Assembly (NCBI GenBank): GCA_045106735.1
Contig: JBGCEZ010000032.1
Location: 1 to 64,000 of the forward strand
Direction of reading: 5' to 3'
Source: JBGCEZ01 sp045106735
GTDB lineage: Bacteria > Planctomycetota > Phycisphaerae > Phycisphaerales > SM1A02
Length of the DNA stretch: 64,000 nucleotides
In this document: piece after piece, positions 60,901-64,000 of the stretch
Numbering within the stretch: the stretch's first letter is position 1
Layout: each line of letters begins with the position of its first letter
Notes under the pieces: generated by a model
The model's database searches: none
What the model saw: only the letters and a program-made list of their open reading frames with translations
Told to the model about the DNA's origin: nothing
Program-made: the position numbers and the translations under genes

Positions 60901-62761
60901 GGCCGAGCTTCGCCGGATATGGGAGGCGGCGGCGCCCGGCGACCCAGGGCTGCGGCGGGCGCGGCGCTTCTCCGCCCAAGCGGCCGGACGAACCGAAGCT
61001 GTTCTGGCCGCCGCACGGCTGGATCGCGCCGTCGATTCGTCCGATCGGCTCGCCATTCAAGACCTCTTGGCCGCCACCGAACGGCGAGCCGGGCACGACG
61101 TGGCCATCCTCGAAGCGCTCCGTGCATTGGCCCTGCATCCAGCTGACCCGGGCCGGGCCGAAGCGTTGATGCGATTGGAAGTCAGCGCAATTTCGCCCGA
61201 CGTGGCGTGGACGCGGATTCGTTCGCGCTTGGCCGCCGCCCCCGGAGATTTGGTCGCCATGCGGCTTGGCGAGATCGCCGCCGGGATTGCGGGCGAACCG
61301 TTGACCCGCCTCGTGCTGGCCGAGGAACGGCTCTTGCGCCGGCCGGAGAGTCCCCGTCGTTCCTTGTTGATTGCTGGCTTGTCGCGCGATGCCGGACAGA
61401 CCACCGAAGTCGTCGAGGAGCTTCGGCGTTTTCTCGATGTGCTCGACGACGCGAGTGGGCCGGACATCCTTGGGGCCGCGTCGATTCTGGAGCAAGTTGG
61501 CGGTGCATCGGCCATCGAGGTGACCATCGAGATGGCCGAACGGATCATCGATCGTCCCGAGCCGGAGCTCGATGACCTGGTGCTGCGAGCGGTCCGCAAG
61601 ACCGGGCTCAATGATCCCGCCGGCGACCGGTTCGGCCAATTGGCCACCGCGGCTGCGGTTCGCACGCTCTCGCGACGCCCCGATCAGGGCGAGACGATCC
61701 TGCCCTGGCGCGATCTCGCCCAGCGGTTCATCGACGCCGGTTCGCCCGAAGCGGCGGTCCGGGCGCTGGCCATTCGGGCGGTGGTCGAATCGACGATGGC
61801 CGACGCCCGCCCGGTGCGGCGCGATCCGGCGGACGTCGAACAACTCTTGGCCACGATGCTCATCGCGGCGGAGTCGTCCGTCGCCGCCGCGGCCGAGTCG
61901 GACCCCGGCGGGCCATCGTCCCGCGTGGCGTTGCTCGTGCCCCGCGGCGCGTTCTCGCTGGACGCCACGCGCGCCGTGGCCTCCGAGTGGCGCGTCGAAG
62001 AGGCGTCCGGCGACGTGGGAACGATCACCGCGTGGGTCGCCGACGACCTCGTGCGCAGCGGAGGGGTGGTCCGCTTCATCGACGGGATGGATGTCGCCGG
62101 CGATGTGGTCGGCGACGCGGCTGCGGACCCTGCGTGGCGCCGAGCCGCCGCCCTCCATCGTGGCGCGGGCATGCACCGCTTGGCGGGGGCCAACGCGCTG
62201 GCCCTGGACCTGATGCGGGAGGCGGCCGCGACGGCCGCGCGCGTCCCGGGATTGCTCAACGACCTCGGCTACTCGGAGCTCGAGTCCGCGCGAACCGCGG
62301 GGGACGCGGCCCGGGTGACACAGGCGATCGCGTGGATCGAACAAGCAGCGGCCGCCGCGCCCCGGGATCCATCGATCGCCGACAGCCTCGGTTGGGCCCG
62401 CTACCACCAAGGCCAGTTCGCCGAGGCGGTGCCTCTTCTGGAGCGCGCCGCGGCGATGGACGATCCGTCGCCGGAGATTCTGTTGCACCTGGGCGATGCC
62501 CTGTGGCGACTGGACCGCCGCGATCAAGCCGCGGCCGCGTGGCGGCGGGGGGCGACGATCGCCGCGGCATCAGGATACCGATCACAATACGAACAAAGCT
62601 TTGAGGATCTGCAAACTGGCCTCTGGGGACTCCTCGTCCGCGATCCGGCCGCGATGTATGATGCGGTGCTCGCCGAGGCGGTTGACGGCATCGCCGAACG
62701 CCTCGCGGCAGTGCGAGACTCCCGGGACGTGCTCGTCACGCCGGTGTTCATCGAACGCTGA
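57926..62761 (+). CDS. very large TPR-repeat lipoprotein-like protein
   Basis: 1611 residues from GTG 57926 (GGGGAG upstream). Residues about 34-56 form a signal with a lipobox-like VPVGC, suggesting lipidation; ATG 58025 would give a more standard signal peptide but has no ribosome-binding site. TPR-like helix pairs run through the body (YVRGASAFVDGQTVRAILDLERAAALDP, ARAEIAWTAALTIEPGHAES, near the end DSLGWARYHQGQFAEAVPLLERAAAMDD, LHLGDALWRLDRRDQAAAAWRRG). Short-repeat inserts encode Val/Asp/Ala (nt 59602-59640) and Ala/Asp (60327-60420) tracts. It may organise an envelope complex; partner unknown. Confidence 0.8.
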   Translation: MIRATSQVGRGVHGVNGDSAGSVAHAGSATPTKMTGPATIGLALVAAVLLGVPVGCGGASRTTAKQPEADSGPERWPQSVHVSTSIGVEPPGDGAGAGATGPTVGSRVGVSRRLGLRDAASEIEQTLPAGFGVALLASTTEQLAAADAARSAARAAFGPTLRPSHIALEHLAGRLEDRDNPAFFARLSVAARRRIAAAADAPTSWEMQQQWRARGTQMGDPPGHASAPTVPDGPVVADAESAPDRRPRLDGAGAGTQAGPGLPSGPTARVANLIRADMTIAELMAAIPAPPRPAAPPRAPDAPSTGRSASENRMEADRRYVRGASAFVDGQTVRAILDLERAAALDPSSVAVRRMLGRAYGAIGNRARAEIAWTAALTIEPGHAESSASLALIRLRQGDPMAALGWLRPWIEPGGEPATVAMVLTAMDAARQLGASGAVLDLADRTREPDFAVASNSSANRARLAGAPRADEPWLIDAVVADALAELDAWSGSLGAAIRAWEGWRLASTSAPSGPGAGYPPIELTTRIVRAALQLGEPAVARAAIAAHARQVPGIRPVDAVDAVDTVDTAGTPPSSAPNEHAIRAADEAIALSAWMLDASDHHGAASVELLMVAMLERRAAGGAGESPTGAADFGAAVLDARARIAVHAVAREVAVPMPVSAALAARDGADDQVRAPGAALLAAVRAVAEIGTIERAGTVGTRILDAGSVRGPQWPHAVPHIAERGGRVLRSLPSPLTLDMARAAFELAESTEDRMVLVAMVEATGHTGEAWRLARRTMEMAGGTVDSDDRATAGTIVLDAADAADADAADAADAAVAAVAAAAADTDAADAAGTDADSLAHAHALLIRLAGQLHDARAVRDARQAATDAGPRVVDDAAFQAAERLASARIESAATSSVATIARPMRPAALRSPLAAPPIDAGDALDTLCATLAAIERAMLLDVSDARTAELVVRQRELVMLARVHPRASAAWATAAWMAGPQGPISDQRRAAELRRIWEAAAPGDPGLRRARRFSAQAAGRTEAVLAAARLDRAVDSSDRLAIQDLLAATERRAGHDVAILEALRALALHPADPGRAEALMRLEVSAISPDVAWTRIRSRLAAAPGDLVAMRLGEIAAGIAGEPLTRLVLAEERLLRRPESPRRSLLIAGLSRDAGQTTEVVEELRRFLDVLDDASGPDILGAASILEQVGGASAIEVTIEMAERIIDRPEPELDDLVLRAVRKTGLNDPAGDRFGQLATAAAVRTLSRRPDQGETILPWRDLAQRFIDAGSPEAAVRALAIRAVVESTMADARPVRRDPADVEQLLATMLIAAESSVAAAAESDPGGPSSRVALLVPRGAFSLDATRAVASEWRVEEASGDVGTITAWVADDLVRSGGVVRFIDGMDVAGDVVGDAAADPAWRRAAALHRGAGMHRLAGANALALDLMREAAATAARVPGLLNDLGYSELESARTAGDAARVTQAIAWIEQAAAAAPRDPSIADSLGWARYHQGQFAEAVPLLERAAAMDDPSPEILLHLGDALWRLDRRDQAAAAWRRGATIAAASGYRSQYEQSFEDLQTGLWGLLVRDPAAMYDAVLAEAVDGIAERLAAVRDSRDVLVTPVFIER
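60327..60420. repeat. 9-bp coding repeat (GCCGCCGAC-type) in the TPR gene
   Basis: About ten units of GCCGCCGAC and variants (GTTGCC, GCTGCC) encode an Ala/Asp/Val tract. It matches in kind the 9-bp repeats at 11136-11180 (gene-free) and 12410-12480 (DUF3179 gene), suggesting replication slippage on GC-rich trinucleotides. Confidence 0.8.
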
Positions 62762-62819
62762 ACCGTGTCGCGCTCGGAGCCGATCGCTTCTCGATCCGGT
62801 GCCGGGTGGGCGCGGCGGA

Positions 62820-62863
62820 GGCCAGATGGTGGCCAGATGGTGGCCAGCTGCTGGCCAGTTGGC
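62820..62863. repeat. 11-bp tandem array, 4 units
   Basis: GGCCAGATGGT occurs twice, then GGCCAGCTGCT and GGCCAGTTGGC, all abutting, in the 294-bp gap between the TPR gene and yebC. Confidence 0.85.
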
Positions 62864-62914
62864 CGCGGGTTTGCCGCGGCTTGGGCTCCGGCGAGCCGCC
62901 AGGTCGCCGCCGAG

Positions 62915-62980
62915 TGGCCGTTCATTGGCCGTCAATCGGCCGTCAATCGGCCATCGTTCGGCCTCCAGTCGTCCGTCACT
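62915..62980. repeat. second 11-bp tandem array in the same gap, 6 units
   Basis: Six abutting units, TGGCCGTCAAT / CGGCCGTCAAT in the centre with diverged ends (TGGCCGTTCAT, CGGCCATCGTT, CGGCCTCCAGT, CGTCCGTCACT). Its start is 51 bp after the end of the 62820 array and its sequence is only loosely similar. Confidence 0.85.
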
Positions 62981-63055
62981 GCCGGCCGTGCTCTTCGGGG
63001 CCGGCATGCCTCGCTCGTTTCTTCCGACTCGACTCATCCCGCTTCAGGAATCTCC

Positions 63056-63805
63056 ATGGCCGGTCACAGCAAATGGGCGAACATCAAGCACCGCAAGGCC
63101 CGTCAAGACGCGGTGAAGGGCAAGGCTTGGTCCAAGTGCTCTCGCGCGATCATCGTGGCCGCTCGCGCGGGCGGTGGTGATCCGAACACGAATCTGACGC
63201 TGCGGTACGCCATCGATGAAGCCAAGGCGGCCAACATGCCGCGCGACACGATCGAGAAGGCGGTCAAGAAGGGGTCGGGCGACCTCGACAACGCCGAGCA
63301 GTACGAAGAGATCCGCTACGAGGGCTATGGCCCGGCGGGCGTGGCGGTGATCGTCGATTGCCTCACCGACAAGACGACCCGCACCAGCCCCGAGCTGCGC
63401 AAGATGTTCGAGCGCTCGGGTGGCAACCTTGGCAAGACCGGCGCGGTGTCCTTCGGATTCGACACCAAGGGCGTGTTCCTGATCGAGGCCGAAGCGACGA
63501 CCGAAGAGACGCTGATGGACGTCGCCCTGGAGCACGGGGCCGACGACGTGGTCACGTCCGAGGGCGGATTCGAAGTCACGTGCGAGCCATCTGACTTTGC
63601 CGGCTTGCGTGAGGCGCTCGATGCGGCGGAGATTGCGTTGGCCAGCGCGGAGATCACCATGATTCCGCAGACCACAATCGCCTGCGATGCGTCGACGGCG
63701 GCCAAAGTGATGCGGCTGGTCGAGGCCCTCGACGATCACGATGACGTCCAGAAGGTCCACCACAACGCCGACATTCCCGACGAGGTACTGGCCGACGGCG
63801 GCTGA
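63056..63805 (+). CDS. yebC: YebC/PmpR family protein (TACO1-like)
   Basis: 249 residues. ATG 63056 (AGGA upstream) gives the invariant N-terminus MAGHSKWANIKHRKARQD. Other signatures: GGGDPNTNLTLRYAIDEAKAANMPRDTIEKAVKKG, YEGYGPAGVAVIVDCLTDKTTRT, GGNLGKTGAVSFGFDTKGV. YebC proteins were described as transcription regulators; family work also links them to relief of ribosome stalling at proline stretches, as for mitochondrial TACO1. In a proteome this rich in Pro/Ala linkers (IF-2, RbfA, S9 peptidase) that role would fit. ruvC, a common neighbour, is not seen in the 195 bp that follow. Confidence 0.96.
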   Translation: MAGHSKWANIKHRKARQDAVKGKAWSKCSRAIIVAARAGGGDPNTNLTLRYAIDEAKAANMPRDTIEKAVKKGSGDLDNAEQYEEIRYEGYGPAGVAVIVDCLTDKTTRTSPELRKMFERSGGNLGKTGAVSFGFDTKGVFLIEAEATTEETLMDVALEHGADDVVTSEGGFEVTCEPSDFAGLREALDAAEIALASAEITMIPQTTIACDASTAAKVMRLVEALDDHDDVQKVHHNADIPDEVLADGG

Positions 63806-64000
63806 TCCGGCCCGGCGGCGGCCGGCCTTGGCTGGCCCGTCGTCGAAGCTTCCAAGCCCATGTTCCCCGCGACTTTCTTGCGGCGGGTCCTTGGCCATGC
63901 GGCCGAGGGACACGCCGGGGAAGCACGAACCACGGATCGCCCGCTTCGGCGTCGATCCCCCAACGCTCCGGCGATCCGGCTCCGACCCGGATCGTCAACT
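63806..64000. other. gene-free or incomplete window end
   Basis: The last 195 bp hold no complete gene. Plus-strand frames from ATG 63859 and ATG 63898 stay open to the edge, but their Arg/Pro-rich translations look like spacer and match no family I know. A gene could begin beyond the window. Confidence 0.4.

Noticed and set aside
63859..64000. ruvC or another gene starting after yebC
   Set aside because: No RuvC N-terminal motif (GIDPG) in any plus frame, and the Arg/Pro-rich translation looks non-coding.

Overview
The window reads as a chromosomal segment of a high-GC planctomycete, most likely of the Phycisphaerae type. This is an inference from gene content: dockerin-like Asp/Gly repeat tails on secreted proteins, a PA14 / propeller / DUF1080 giant protein, an FG-GAP plus ASPIC protein, an ECF sigma factor overlapping a Ser/Thr kinase, two membrane proteins with CxxCG zinc ribbons, and a histone-H1-like Lys/Thr/Ala tail protein. 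I found no rRNA, no convincing tRNA, no CRISPR array, no transposase, integrase or phage gene. The DNA looks like vertically inherited core and lineage-specific chromosome.

Layout. 1-4.8 kb: the 3' end of carB, then two secreted proteins sharing one domain (three domain copies in all). 5-12.9 kb: a lone nuoH, a small conserved-looking protein, a methyltransferase, radA, a strongly expressed-looking porin and a DUF3179 membrane protein. 13-18.6 kb (minus strand): a PLP-dependent dehydratase coupled to prfB, which carries the classic CTT-TGA-C programmed frameshift, then an FMN reductase and an S9 peptidase. 18.7-23.6 kb: an aminotransferase and a DEG9-like serine protease facing each other across a strong bidirectional terminator, a zinc-ribbon membrane protein and exbD. 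23.6-29.8 kb: STAS protein, gyrA, a TlyA-like methyltransferase without S4 domain, a GT2 glycosyltransferase and a second zinc-ribbon membrane protein. 29.8-35.5 kb: two large secreted proteins facing each other. 35.9-41.1 kb: envelope genes, with lpxI/LOG on the minus strand and a WecA-like transferase plus Wzy/WaaL-like protein on the plus strand. 41.4-49.6 kb: a dockerin-tailed secreted protein, the ECF sigma/kinase pair and a rearranged DsbD. 49.9-64 kb: fliM, then the translation cluster nusA-infB-rbfA with a histone-like protein, a 1611-residue TPR protein and yebC.

How the genes work together. nusA-infB-rbfA form the usual transcription/translation unit, but no rimP precedes nusA. Instead there is a promoter, a roughly 450-nt leader with a terminator-like hairpin and T-rich tract, and a 176-nt nusA-infB spacer holding four consecutive hairpins. 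WecA-like and Wzy-like proteins, GT2 and LpxI point to a lipid-A and glycan-bearing outer membrane; the porin, ExbD and dockerin-tailed exported proteins fit that. Several subunits that normally sit in clusters (nuoH, exbD, fliM) stand alone. Many gene pairs are coupled by short overlaps (GTGA at 14068, 36776 and 38682; TGATG at 28591; 8 bp at 43798).

The most unusual DNA-level signal is a set of short tandem arrays in gene-free gaps. Six of them, with unrelated sequences, share an exact 11-bp unit (15306, 21926, 33444, 35748, 62820, 62915). Others have units of 13 bp (6343), 12 bp (22023) and 9 bp (11136), and related 9-12 bp repeats run through coding sequence as Ala/Asp- or Gly/Thr/Val-rich inserts.
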